DNA of 64,000 bases from Clostridiales bacterium. Its GTDB lineage: Bacteria > Bacillota > Clostridia > Lachnospirales > Lachnospiraceae. Positions 44,699-52,113 of the stretch are shown in pieces; position 1 is the first letter of the stretch, and each line of letters starts with the position of its first letter. A program made the translations under genes and the position numbers. The DNA lies in contig JAJQCD010000010.1 in NCBI GenBank assembly GCA_021202925.1, positions 67,932-131,931 on the forward strand. Direction: 5' to 3'. The notes beneath the pieces were generated by a model. It was given only the letters and a program-made list of their open reading frames with translations, was not told the DNA's origin and searched no databases.

Positions 44699-46408
44699 AT
44701 GCCGCAGAATCAGAAGCTGGAGGATCTGCTGAATCTGTCCCTGGAAACGCCGGAGGCAGAACGGGAACGTTCGGGAGAACTGGAAACCGGTTTTGATCCG
44801 CAGGAAAGGACCTGGGAACTGATTGTCCGCTATTCGGGCAGTCTGGATCCGGTTCGGGTATCTGGCATAACGGTGGAGGAACTGACGGGTGGATTTGCAA
44901 TCCTGACGGTTCCGGAATCGCTGGTGGATTTTGTCAGCACCCTGCCGCAAATTGAATATGTGGAAAAACCAAAGAGGCTGTTCTTTGCCGACAATCGGGC
45001 GAAGGCGGCCTCTTGTGTGAATGTCATGCAGGAGCAGCCGTGGTCACTGACCGGACGCGGCGTACTGACGGCGGTTCTGGATTCCGGGATTGATTATTTT
45101 CATGAGGATTTTCGGAACCCGGACGGAACCACCCGCATTGAAGTCCTGTGGGATCAGAGTCTCGGGCAGTATTTTGGCAGGGAAGAAATCAACCGTGCGC
45201 TGGAGAGTGGAAGCCGTGCGCGGGGGAGGGAGATTGTCCCAAGCGTCGATCTCAGTGGACACGGAACGGCAGTCGCCGGAATCGCGGCGGGAAATGGACG
45301 GGAAGGGAATGGACAATATCGCGGGATCGCTTATGAGAGCGAGCTGCTGATCGTGCGGCTGGGGACGGAAAGGCCGGGCGGATTTCCGCGGACGACAGAG
45401 CTGATGCGCGCGGCAGATTACGCGGTACAGACTGCGACAGGACTGAGGCTGCCCCTGGCTGTCAACATCAGCATCGGCAATACCTACGGTTCTCATGACG
45501 GCTCCAGTTTTTTGGAATCCTTTCTGAACACGGTCAGTCGATATGGAAGGACAGCGATTGTTGTCGGGAGTGGGAATGAGGGGGCGTCCGGCGGACATAT
45601 ATCCGGGACACTGAAAGAGCGGACAACCGCCCGGGTCGAGTTGTCCGTCGCGCCGTATGAGACTGGTTTCAGCGTCCAGATCTGGAAGGCTTATACCGAT
45701 CGCTTTGTCATATCGCTGCAGACTCCGTCCGGAGAAGTCCTGGGTCCGATTCGGGAGCGCCTGGGAGCGTCCCGGTTTCAGTGGCGCACGGCCTGGATTC
45801 TGGTCTATTATGGCCAGCCGAACCCATACAGTCTTTCGCAGGAGATCTATTTTGATCTGATTCCGGATACGGGCTCTTATGTGGAAAGTGGAATCTGGAC
45901 GTTCCTTCTGGTACCGGAACACCTTGTGGAAGGGCGGTATGATTTCTGGCTTCCATCCGCAGGCACTCTGAATCCGTCCACCCGTTTTCTGACTGCCACG
46001 CCGGATACGACGCTCACGATTCCGTCCTGTGCGGCCGGAGTGATTACCGCAGGCGCTTATAACAGCACATCCAATGCCATGGCGGATTTCTCCGGGCGAG
46101 GTTACACGCGTCTGACGAATCAGATTAAGCCGGATCTGGTGGCGCCGGGAGTAGGGCTGATGGCGCCGGCTGTGGGCGGCGGATACCTGGCGGTGACCGG
46201 GACGTCGTTTGCCGCACCGGTCGTCACAGGCAGCGCCGCGCTGATGATGCAGTGGGGGATCGTGGATGGGAACGATCCGTATCTGTACGGAGAAAAGCTG
46301 AAGGCCTGTCTGCACCGGGGAGCGAAGCCGCTGGCCGGATTTGACCGCTATCCGAACCCGGCCGCCGGATATGGGGCGCTTTGTTTAAAGAACAGCTTGC
46401 CAATATGA
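44699..46408 (+). CDS. S8 (subtilisin-like) peptidase, Csp-like
   Basis: 569 residues with the triad Asp128 (AVLDSGIDYFHEDF), His188 (LSGHGTAVAGIAAGNG) and Ser503 (VTGTSFAAPVV), so it should be active. There is no signal peptide. The N-terminal 100 residues look like a built-in propeptide (VEELTGGFAILTVPESLVDFV). A large insert of about 130 residues before the Ser region and this layout resemble the Csp proteases that process the cortex hydrolase SleC in clostridial spore germination. Assignment to that role is inference; many Lachnospiraceae have several such genes. It overlaps or abuts the NUDIX gene. Confidence 0.88.
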   Translation: MPQNQKLEDLLNLSLETPEAERERSGELETGFDPQERTWELIVRYSGSLDPVRVSGITVEELTGGFAILTVPESLVDFVSTLPQIEYVEKPKRLFFADNRAKAASCVNVMQEQPWSLTGRGVLTAVLDSGIDYFHEDFRNPDGTTRIEVLWDQSLGQYFGREEINRALESGSRARGREIVPSVDLSGHGTAVAGIAAGNGREGNGQYRGIAYESELLIVRLGTERPGGFPRTTELMRAADYAVQTATGLRLPLAVNISIGNTYGSHDGSSFLESFLNTVSRYGRTAIVVGSGNEGASGGHISGTLKERTTARVELSVAPYETGFSVQIWKAYTDRFVISLQTPSGEVLGPIRERLGASRFQWRTAWILVYYGQPNPYSLSQEIYFDLIPDTGSYVESGIWTFLLVPEHLVEGRYDFWLPSAGTLNPSTRFLTATPDTTLTIPSCAAGVITAGAYNSTSNAMADFSGRGYTRLTNQIKPDLVAPGVGLMAPAVGGGYLAVTGTSFAAPVVTGSAALMMQWGIVDGNDPYLYGEKLKACLHRGAKPLAGFDRYPNPAAGYGALCLKNSLPI

Positions 46409-46488
46409 AAAAAACGTATTATAGTGGACGGCATAAAGCCGGTTTCGCCCGGAAACGGATGGAACGACAGCAGGAGGATGAGGGAGCC

Positions 46489-47511
46489 ATGGAGAGGCTG
46501 AGCACATTGTGCTATATCGAACGGGACGGAAAGTATCTGATGCTTCACCGTACGGTGAAGAAGAATGACGTCAATAAGGATAAATGGATTGGCGTCGGCG
46601 GTCATTTTGAGGCGGATGAGAGTCCGGAAGAGTGCCTGTTGCGTGAGGTGAGAGAGGAGACCGGATATACGCTGACGTCTTATCAGTTTCGTGCGGTTGT
46701 GACCTTTGTTTCCGGCGGCGGGGTGACAGAATATATGCATCTGTTTACTGCGGACGGGTTCGAGGGAACTCCGGTCGCCTGTGATGAGGGTGAGCTGGAA
46801 TGGGTCGAAAAGGAAGCGGTATTGCGTCTGAATATCTGGGAAGGGGATAAGGTGTTTTTCCGTCTCATGAAGGAGCAGCCGGGCTTTTTCTCCCTGAAGC
46901 TGGTGTATGACGGCGGCGACCGGCTGGTGTCGGCAATGCTGGACGGAAAACCGATGGAACTGTTTGATGTTCTGACGGAAAACGGAGAACCGACGGGCGT
47001 CGTTCGGGAGCGCGGCGTGGTGCACCGCGAGGGCAGTCCACACGGGACGGCCCATATCTGGGTTGTGCGCAAGAACGCAGAGAGCGGGTATGACGTGCTG
47101 CTTCAGAAACGAAGCAGCCGGAAGGATTCCTATCCGGGCTGTTATGATATCTCGGCTGCCGGTCACGTTTCTGCGGGAGATGAGAACCTGGATACCGCGG
47201 TTCGTGAACTGTATGAGGAACTGGGAATCGCAGCAGCGCCGGAAGACCTGCAGCTTGTCGGTATCCACAGGGGATACTGGGAAGACGAATTTTACGGGAA
47301 GCCGTTTCGTGATTTTGAAATCAGCCAGGTGTATGTCTACCGGAAAACGGTGGATGCGGAAACGCTGCACCTGCAGGAAGAAGAAGTAGAGAGCGTGTGC
47401 TGGATGGACTATGCAGAGTGTGCACAGAAGATTGCTTCGCGGGCCATACCGACCTGCATCTACGAAGACGAATTCCGGATGTTGGGACGATACCTGGGAA
47501 TCGAGGCATGA
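46489..47511 (+). CDS. Tandem NUDIX hydrolase
   Basis: 340 residues with two NUDIX domains. The first (about 1-130) has the box GHFEADESPEECLLREVREE and is like MutT/MTH1 8-oxo-dGTP diphosphatases (GVGGHFEADE, MLHRTVKKNDVNK). The second (about 165-335) has GHVSAGDENLDTAVRELYEE and FDVLTENGEPTGVVRERG, the pattern of the IDI/YfcD group. Both boxes keep their metal-binding glutamates. I prefer ATG 46489 because the first domain starts there and AGGAGG lies upstream; an in-frame ATG at 46405 overlaps the peptidase stop (ATGA) and would add 28 residues. It may be translationally coupled to the peptidase gene. Confidence 0.85.
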   Translation: MERLSTLCYIERDGKYLMLHRTVKKNDVNKDKWIGVGGHFEADESPEECLLREVREETGYTLTSYQFRAVVTFVSGGGVTEYMHLFTADGFEGTPVACDEGELEWVEKEAVLRLNIWEGDKVFFRLMKEQPGFFSLKLVYDGGDRLVSAMLDGKPMELFDVLTENGEPTGVVRERGVVHREGSPHGTAHIWVVRKNAESGYDVLLQKRSSRKDSYPGCYDISAAGHVSAGDENLDTAVRELYEELGIAAAPEDLQLVGIHRGYWEDEFYGKPFRDFEISQVYVYRKTVDAETLHLQEEEVESVCWMDYAECAQKIASRAIPTCIYEDEFRMLGRYLGIEA

Positions 47512-47536
47512 GACGTACTGGGCTGCTACGTGGTGG

Positions 47537-48385
47537 TCAGTCGATATCATGCCTGCGGAATTTCCGGAAGTCTGCCGTGCGCTCGATGAAGCAGTTGATT
47601 TCCGCGCCAAAGAAGAGGATGCAGATGCAGAAATACAGCCACAGCATGAGCAGGACGATACCGGCAAGGCTTCCGTACATATAGGAGAAGCTGCTGAAGT
47701 TCGTAAAATAAATGGAAAAGCCATAGGAGAAAATCATCCAGGCGACAGCAGAGAAGACAGCCCCCGGAACCTGATGCTTCGGGTGCTGTTTTTTCTGCGG
47801 TACCAGGGTATAAAGCCCGATAAATACCAGGAAGAACAGGCAAAAGGTCAGAAGGCTACGGAAATTCAGAAGCGAACTGGTAAAATGAGAGAAGAAGGGA
47901 ATGTATGCCAGCACCAGATTCTGAATCGCGTTGCCGAAAACGAGCAGGGTCAGGCAGACCATACAGGCAATCATAAAGACCAGAGTGTAGACCGAACAGA
48001 TCAGGCGCGTGAGGATATAGTTTCGTTTTTCCGTGCTGCCATAGATCCGGTTCAGTCCTCGCTCGATGCCCATCATGCCGCGCGAGGCGGACCACAGGGC
48101 GGCAAGAGCGGTGACCGAAAGGATCGTCCCCGGATATTTGACATAGAGATTGTTGACGATGCCGGTGACCAGCGTGTGCAGCATATCGGGAAGGATCCGG
48201 TTTAGAATCGAGATCAGATCGGATTTGCTGACGGCAGGGTTCAGCTGAATCAGCGCCAGGAGCAGCATGATGAAGGGGAAGGCGGCAATCACAATGAAAA
48301 AGGATGCCTGCGCCGCGTATACGGTAACTTCATCCTTTACATATTTGTCCCAGAGCTGTTTCAGATCAAGAACCAATCGGAGCAT
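47537..48385 (-). CDS. YihY/BrkB family inner-membrane protein
   Basis: 282 residues, six hydrophobic segments. The family start VTVYAAQASFFIVIAAFPFIMLLLALI, central LAALWSASRGMMGIERGLNRIYG and late PGAVFSAVAWMIFSYGFSIYFTNF are all diagnostic. The function of the family is unsettled; it was once called RNase BN in error. The start ATG 48385 follows AAAGGATGGGATGGA; ATGs at 48406 and 48457 lack ribosome sites. It is convergent with the NUDIX gene (25-base gap). Confidence 0.9.
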   Translation of the reverse strand: MLRLVLDLKQLWDKYVKDEVTVYAAQASFFIVIAAFPFIMLLLALIQLNPAVSKSDLISILNRILPDMLHTLVTGIVNNLYVKYPGTILSVTALAALWSASRGMMGIERGLNRIYGSTEKRNYILTRLICSVYTLVFMIACMVCLTLLVFGNAIQNLVLAYIPFFSHFTSSLLNFRSLLTFCLFFLVFIGLYTLVPQKKQHPKHQVPGAVFSAVAWMIFSYGFSIYFTNFSSFSYMYGSLAGIVLLMLWLYFCICILFFGAEINCFIERTADFRKFRRHDID

Positions 48386-48486
48386 TCCATCCCATCCTTT
48401 TCGCATGACTGTGAAACTCAGCGAAGCCAGGACAAAGACGCAGGCCGAGTCTGGCATCGTTGCTTTTCATGATATCTTATGAAGAT

Positions 48487-48515
48487 AATGTACCATGAAT
48501 GCATAAAAATAGCAA
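48487..48515 (-). promoter_or_regulatory. Promoter of the yihY-like gene
   Basis: Minus strand: TTGCTA (48515-48510), 17 bases, TACATT (48492-48487). Confidence 0.6.
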
Positions 48516-48545
48516 GGCGGAAAGACTGGCAGCAGCGGCCGCAAG

Positions 48546-49397
48546 TCAGCCGCCTGACGTGGTCTTTCGCACGGAGGATGGCGTGCAGCCGTATAATTTT
48601 TTAAATTCACGGTTGAAACGCTTCTGGTTGGTGAGGCCGTTGTGTTCCATCACCTCCGATACCGGCAGATCGGTGTTCTGCAGATCCCGGTATGCGTGCG
48701 TCAGCCGAACTTCCGTCAGATACTGAAGGAACGAAGTTCCGGTGTGTTTCCGGAAAAAGCGGCAGAAATATTCCCGCCCCAGGCCAAGAACGTCTGCGGC
48801 ATCCCGGAGCGAGAGAGGCTCTGCAAAATGTTCTTCCACATAAGACATGATTTCGCGGATGCGCTCGACGGCCAGATGGTCATGATCCGAAATCGCCGGC
48901 AGGGTGTCGGCGGGGAAGAAGCGGAGCAGGCGGGCCATCAGCTGAAGCGTCATACCTTCCGCCTCCAGCAGAAAGCCAGGGGCGTCCTTGATGTAGAGAC
49001 GGACCATATCGGCTAGCAGAACGCAAAGCGCGAGATAATCATCCTGTTGCTCTTCCGTAATTTCATCGGGGATACAGCGAATACGGCGCAGCGAGATGCC
49101 TGGCAGATACGGCTCCAGCAATTCCTTGGACACATGGATACAGAGAAACATCGAGGTGCGGTCATGGTACAGGACACTGTGCACCTGGGCGCTCTCGATG
49201 ACCGTGACACGCTTGCGCGGCAGCTGGTGCTTCTGGCGGTCGATAAAGAGATCGGCTTCCCCGTTGAGCGGGTAAAGAATCTCTACCTCGTTGTGCCAGT
49301 GCGGCGCCACATAGCCGCCCGGCGTGGTGTGGAAGACAATCTGGATACCCAGAGGACTGGTGCGGTGGATGGTTTCGTGGATGACTGGTTCGGACAT
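48546..49397 (-). CDS. AraC family transcriptional regulator
   Basis: 283 residues. The N-terminal cupin (about 10-90) has the HWHNEVEILYPLNGEADLFID signature of sugar-responsive AraC sensors, and the C-terminal 100 residues carry two HTH motifs (LSLRDAADVLGLGREYFCRFFRKHTGTSF and VSEVMEHNGLTNQKRFNREF, ending in YGCTPSSVRK). AGGAG precedes ATG 49397. It has no obvious partner genes: the neighbours are yihY and the toxin locus. A perfect palindrome 80 bases upstream is a candidate site. Confidence 0.93.
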   Translation of the reverse strand: MSEPVIHETIHRTSPLGIQIVFHTTPGGYVAPHWHNEVEILYPLNGEADLFIDRQKHQLPRKRVTVIESAQVHSVLYHDRTSMFLCIHVSKELLEPYLPGISLRRIRCIPDEITEEQQDDYLALCVLLADMVRLYIKDAPGFLLEAEGMTLQLMARLLRFFPADTLPAISDHDHLAVERIREIMSYVEEHFAEPLSLRDAADVLGLGREYFCRFFRKHTGTSFLQYLTEVRLTHAYRDLQNTDLPVSEVMEHNGLTNQKRFNREFKKLYGCTPSSVRKTTSGG

Positions 49398-49478
49398 AGA
49401 TGGCTCCTTTTATCGGGAAACTACTGTTATGATTGCGATGAGATGGATGCAATGTTCATTTCATTATGTATTTGATTT

Positions 49479-49492
49479 CTGTTGCGCAACAG
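49479..49492. promoter_or_regulatory. Palindrome before the second AraC gene
   Basis: CTGTTGCGCAACAG, a perfect 14-base palindrome overlapping a possible -35 of the minus-strand AraC gene (a CATAAT -10 lies about 17 bases downstream). Candidate operator. Confidence 0.45.
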
Positions 49493-49610
49493 AGTGCGGA
49501 AATATACAACATCAGTATACTTAGAATAAAGAAAAAAATCAAGAAGAGGGTGAAAGCATTAAGAATGTGTGGTAGAATAAACAATATGGATTGAGATAAT
49601 CTTGCGGTTT

Positions 49611-50084
49611 TTAAATTCCCATAATATTCCGGAAGTATGGTAATGTGGAAAATTGATATTTTCGGGTAAATTCTTTTGGATGAAGGAGAGCGGTTCCGTT
49701 TGTATGACCGATGTATGTATCCACATAGTTATTGACTTCCCGGACGATTGTTGGAAGGTTTTTGATCATTTCATTGTATTCGTCCTGGTCAACAATGGCT
49801 GCAGTAGTCGAATCAAGGTAACCAGGTTCCTTGATAATGACAATTTTTGAGTAATCCAAGCCTGAATTTATCCGTTTCGAGCGCTTCGTGTCGGAAAAAA
49901 GAAACGAATTTTTATGGCGGATACCCGAACGGAAAGGGACACATATAAAGTAATCCTCATGTGAGTCAATGAGCAGACATGTGTATGGTCGTCCCTGTTT
50001 GTACATTAACTCGGGATATGAGGAAATGGGATAGTCCTGCATAAATTTTGATGACAGGAGATATAAGTAAGAATCAAATTCCAT
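49611..50084 (-). CDS. Type III toxin-antitoxin toxin, ToxN/AbiQ/TenpN-like
   Basis: 157 residues, basic. The core FICVPFRSGIRHKNSFLFSD, then GLDYSKIVIIKE, is the kind of small barrel seen in endoribonuclease toxins of the ToxN superfamily; I think TenpN is closest but am not sure. The strongest evidence is context: just upstream on the same strand are a strong promoter, two 53-base direct repeats that fold, and a terminator hairpin, the layout of type III loci in which the repeated RNA neutralises the toxin and the terminator limits toxin read-through. ATG 50084 follows GAGG; the frame reaching 50129 runs into the terminator and is rejected. It should cut RNA, including its own antitoxin precursor. 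Confidence 0.8.
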   Translation of the reverse strand: MEFDSYLYLLSSKFMQDYPISSYPELMYKQGRPYTCLLIDSHEDYFICVPFRSGIRHKNSFLFSDTKRSKRINSGLDYSKIVIIKEPGYLDSTTAAIVDQDEYNEMIKNLPTIVREVNNYVDTYIGHTNGTALLHPKEFTRKYQFSTLPYFRNIMGI

Positions 50085-50100
50085 GTTGAAAACCTCACAT

Positions 50101-50135
50101 AAAAAGCGAGGATGGATGTATGAATCCAACCTCGC
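50101..50135 (-). terminator. Terminator between antitoxin RNA and toxin gene
   Basis: Minus strand: GCGAGG..GGAT, 6-base loop, ATCC..CCTCGC, one internal mismatch, then five T. The toxin start codon is only 16 bases beyond the T run, so toxin mRNA depends on read-through. Confidence 0.88.
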
Positions 50136-50143
50136 AGGATTGT

Positions 50144-50196
50144 TCTTCGCCCGGTCAGTTTTTATTTTACCGATGTGTCAGAACCGTCACACATCA
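50144..50196 (-). repeat. Antitoxin repeat unit 2 (toxin-proximal)
   Basis: 53 bases; stem GATGTGT/ACACATC on the minus strand. It matches unit 1 at 47 of 53 positions. Confidence 0.88.
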
Positions 50197-50249
50197 TCTT
50201 CGCCCGGTCAGTTTTTATTTTATCGACGAGTCGGAACCGTCACTCGTCA
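50197..50249 (-). repeat. Antitoxin repeat unit 1 (promoter-proximal)
   Basis: 53 bases; stem GACGAGT/ACTCGTC on the minus strand. Four of its six differences from unit 2 are two compensating base-pair changes in this stem. Confidence 0.88.
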
Positions 50250-50287
50250 TCATTTAGCGAAGACAAGAAATTGCTTCTTGTGTTTAT

Positions 50288-50316
50288 ATTATATGCGAAT
50301 TATAGTAATTATGCAA
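50288..50316 (-). promoter_or_regulatory. Promoter of the toxin-antitoxin locus
   Basis: Minus strand: TTGCAT (50316-50311), 17 bases, TATAAT (50293-50288). Near-consensus, as expected for an abundant antitoxin RNA. Confidence 0.88.
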
Positions 50317-50403
50317 GTTGTTTTATGAAAAATTCAGGAAGGTATGCTTCTATTGGCGGACTGTTTGAACCACAAGTTAACGTGATTGGAAGGAAAATGT
50401 AAG

Positions 50404-51246
50404 ATGAGTAAGATTCGTGTTGCCATATTGCAGACACAGGTGTTTGAGGATAAAAAGGCAAATCTGCAACAGGCAGAGAAGCTCCTGGGGCAGGTCGCGT
50501 TTCAGAATATTGATTTAGCAATTCTTCCCGAGATGTTTGACTGTCCCTATGAGACCGGAAGGTTTCCAGTCTATGCGGAGGAGGAGGGCGGAGAATCCTT
50601 TCGGGCCTGTTCAGCGATGGCTGAAAAATACGGGATTTACCTGGCTGCCGGCAGTATGCCGGAGTGTGATCAGCAGGGGCGCGTTTATAACACAGCTTGT
50701 GTCTTTGACCGACAGGGTCGGAGGATTGCGAAGCATCGGAAGCTGCACCTGTTTGATATTGATGTGGAGGGTGGCCAGTCCTTCCGGGAGTCAGATACGT
50801 TGTCTGCCGGAGACGAGATCACTGTCTTTGACACGGAATACTGCCGGATGGGAATCTGCATCTGCTATGACCTGCGCTTCCCGGAGATTTTCCGGCTGAT
50901 GGCGCTTGACGGCGCGGAGGTTGTTCTCGTCCCCGCAGCCTTTAATATGACGACCGGTCCGGCACATTGGGAGCTTTTGTTCCGCCAGAGGGCGGTGGAT
51001 AATCAGGCCTGGTTTATTGGCGTTGCCAGCGCCAGAGACGGTCAGGCAGGCTATGTTTCCTGGGGACATTCGATTGTCACGGATCCCTGGGGCACTGTTG
51101 TGATGCAGATGGATGAGAAGCCAGGTGTGCGTGTCGTCGAGATCGACCTGGATATGGGGGAGCGTGTCCGCAGGGAACTGCCGTTTCTTTCGCAGCGAAG
51201 GACGGATCTTTACCGGGTGGAGAGGACAAAACAGGGAGACAGATAA
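50404..51246 (+). CDS. Carbon-nitrogen hydrolase (nitrilase superfamily, omega-amidase-like)
   Basis: 280 residues with the Glu-Lys-Cys triad: Glu in AILPEMFDCPYE, Lys in AKHRKLHLFDID and Cys in GICICYDLRFPE. The pattern is that of branch 10 Nit/omega-amidases, which hydrolyse alpha-ketoglutaramate, succinamate or damaged deaminated glutathione. Start ATG 50404 (MSKIRVAILQTQ) follows AAGGAAAA; an ATG 18 bases upstream is possible. It is divergent from the toxin-antitoxin locus. The HEPN gene follows 28 bases later. Confidence 0.92.
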   Translation: MSKIRVAILQTQVFEDKKANLQQAEKLLGQVAFQNIDLAILPEMFDCPYETGRFPVYAEEEGGESFRACSAMAEKYGIYLAAGSMPECDQQGRVYNTACVFDRQGRRIAKHRKLHLFDIDVEGGQSFRESDTLSAGDEITVFDTEYCRMGICICYDLRFPEIFRLMALDGAEVVLVPAAFNMTTGPAHWELLFRQRAVDNQAWFIGVASARDGQAGYVSWGHSIVTDPWGTVVMQMDEKPGVRVVEIDLDMGERVRRELPFLSQRRTDLYRVERTKQGDR

Positions 51247-51274
51247 TTTCTGACATTAGAGGATATCGAACAGT

Positions 51275-51682
51275 ATGGACGAAAAATTTATGAAGAGATA
51301 TGAATCCTTTTACAATTCACTGAATGCCCTGACTGAAGCAAAATACAGAGATATGTCGGATTCTTTTATATTGAGCGGAATCGGTGAGAAATTCCGCATT
51401 ACCTTTGATCTGGCATGGAAAGTAATGAAGGATATTCTGATTCAGAAATATGCGATCACTGATTTTATATCTGGTTCGCCTCGTGAAGTGTTGAGAGCGT
51501 CGTTTCGTGCGGAATTAATCCAGGATGACATCTGGATGGAGATGTTGACAATCAGAAATCAGCTGGCTCATGATTATGACGGCGCGATTGTGAAAGAATA
51601 TTGCATATCGATTGTTGATATTTATATAGAACAGATGAAGAAATTTCAGAAGACAGTTGAAAACCTGATTGAGGGAAGTTAA
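51275..51682 (+). CDS. HEPN-domain protein (nucleotidyltransferase substrate-binding, HI0074-like), orphan
   Basis: 135 residues, all-helical. The family pattern (RITFDLAWKVMKDIL, SPREVLRASFRAELI, WMEMLTIRNQLAHDY) is clear, and RNQLAH (94-99) is the HEPN R-x4-H motif that in active members cuts RNA. These proteins normally pair with a small MNT nucleotidyltransferase antitoxin encoded next door; none is seen on either side (nitrilase gene upstream, tRNA genes downstream). The base composition is more A+T rich than the neighbouring nitrilase gene, suggesting transfer. Loss of the partner or a separate role are both possible. Confidence 0.85.
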   Translation: MDEKFMKRYESFYNSLNALTEAKYRDMSDSFILSGIGEKFRITFDLAWKVMKDILIQKYAITDFISGSPREVLRASFRAELIQDDIWMEMLTIRNQLAHDYDGAIVKEYCISIVDIYIEQMKKFQKTVENLIEGS

Positions 51683-51774
51683 TCTTTGATGAAAAAATGA
51701 ATGTTTCCTGAAAAATACGAGAGAATGAGCAAAAAAGTCGAAAATTCCATGCGGGAAAATTGTAAAAATTTTTG

Positions 51775-51803
51775 TTGACAATTAGTACAATTTATATTAT
51801 ACT
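51775..51803 (+). promoter_or_regulatory. Promoter of the tRNA cluster
   Basis: TTGACA (51775-51780), 17 bases, TATACT (51798-51803), 12 bases before the first tRNA. Confidence 0.9.
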
Positions 51804-51814
51804 ATGTGAAGTGA

Positions 51815-51888
51815 CGAGGCGTGGCTCAGTTTGGTAGAGCGCTGCGTTCGGGACGCAGAGGTCGCAAGTTCAAATCTTGTCGCCTCGA
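51815..51888 (+). tRNA. tRNA-Pro (anticodon CGG)
   Basis: Full cloverleaf: acceptor CGAGGCG/CGCCTCG with A73, anticodon stem CTGCG/CGCAG around loop TTCGGGA, T loop TTCAAAT. CCA is not encoded. Confidence 0.95.
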
Positions 51889-51892
51889 TTTT

Positions 51893-51964
51893 GGCCTCGT
51901 GGTCAAGCGGCTAAGACGACGCCCTCTCACGGCGTAAACCCGGGTTCGATTCCCGGCGAGGTCA
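51893..51964 (+). tRNA. tRNA-Glu (anticodon CTC)
   Basis: Acceptor GGCCTCG/CGAGGTC (one G-T pair), anticodon stem ACGCC/GGCGT around CTCTCAC, T arm CCCGG/CCGGG-type with TTCGATT. Four bases after tRNA-Pro. Confidence 0.94.
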
Positions 51965-51967
51965 GTG

Positions 51968-51998
51968 GTGCTTTGGATATCATTCCAAGGCACTTTTT
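51968..51998 (+). terminator. Hairpin between tRNA-Glu and tRNA-Thr
   Basis: GTGCTTTGGA pairs with TCCAAGGCAC (10 pairs, one G-T), 6-base loop, five T. It looks like an intrinsic terminator for the first two tRNAs, leaving tRNA-Thr dependent on read-through or an unseen promoter. Confidence 0.8.
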
Positions 51999-52012
51999 CC
52001 CGAAAGGGATGA

Positions 52013-52085
52013 GCTTCCGTAGCGCAGCTGGTAGCGCAACGCATTCGTAATGCGTGGGTCGCCGGTTCGAATCCGGCCGGGAGCT
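52013..52085 (+). tRNA. tRNA-Thr (anticodon CGT)
   Basis: Acceptor GCTTCCG/CGGGAGC with T73, D stem GCGC/GCGC, anticodon stem ACGCA/TGCGT around TTCGTAA, T arm GCCGG/CCGGC with TTCGAAT. A run of six T follows at once and could end transcription. Confidence 0.95.
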
Positions 52086-52113
52086 TTTTTCATTAATAAA
52101 AATCATAAAATGA

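Larger units (their letters stand above)
50136..50281 (-). ncRNA. Type III antitoxin RNA (two-repeat)
   Basis: Predicted transcript from about 50281 down to the terminator. It opens with a 7-pair hairpin (ACAAGAA/TTCTTGT, 50281-50263), then two 53-base repeats. Each repeat folds as a 7-pair stem with a 10-base loop containing CGGU, an A-rich linker (AUAAAAUAAAAA), then GACCGG whose ACCG can pair with the loop CGGU to form an H-type pseudoknot, the shape known for ToxI-type antitoxins. The A-rich linker is a plausible cleavage site for the toxin. Confidence 0.8.

Noticed and set aside
45044..46315. Long minus-strand open frame opposite the subtilase
   Set aside because: Shadow frame; the plus strand has an intact catalytic triad.
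50144..50249. CRISPR-like repeats
   Set aside because: The two 53-base units are adjacent with no spacer, fold as RNA, and sit between a promoter and a toxin gene. No cas gene is near.
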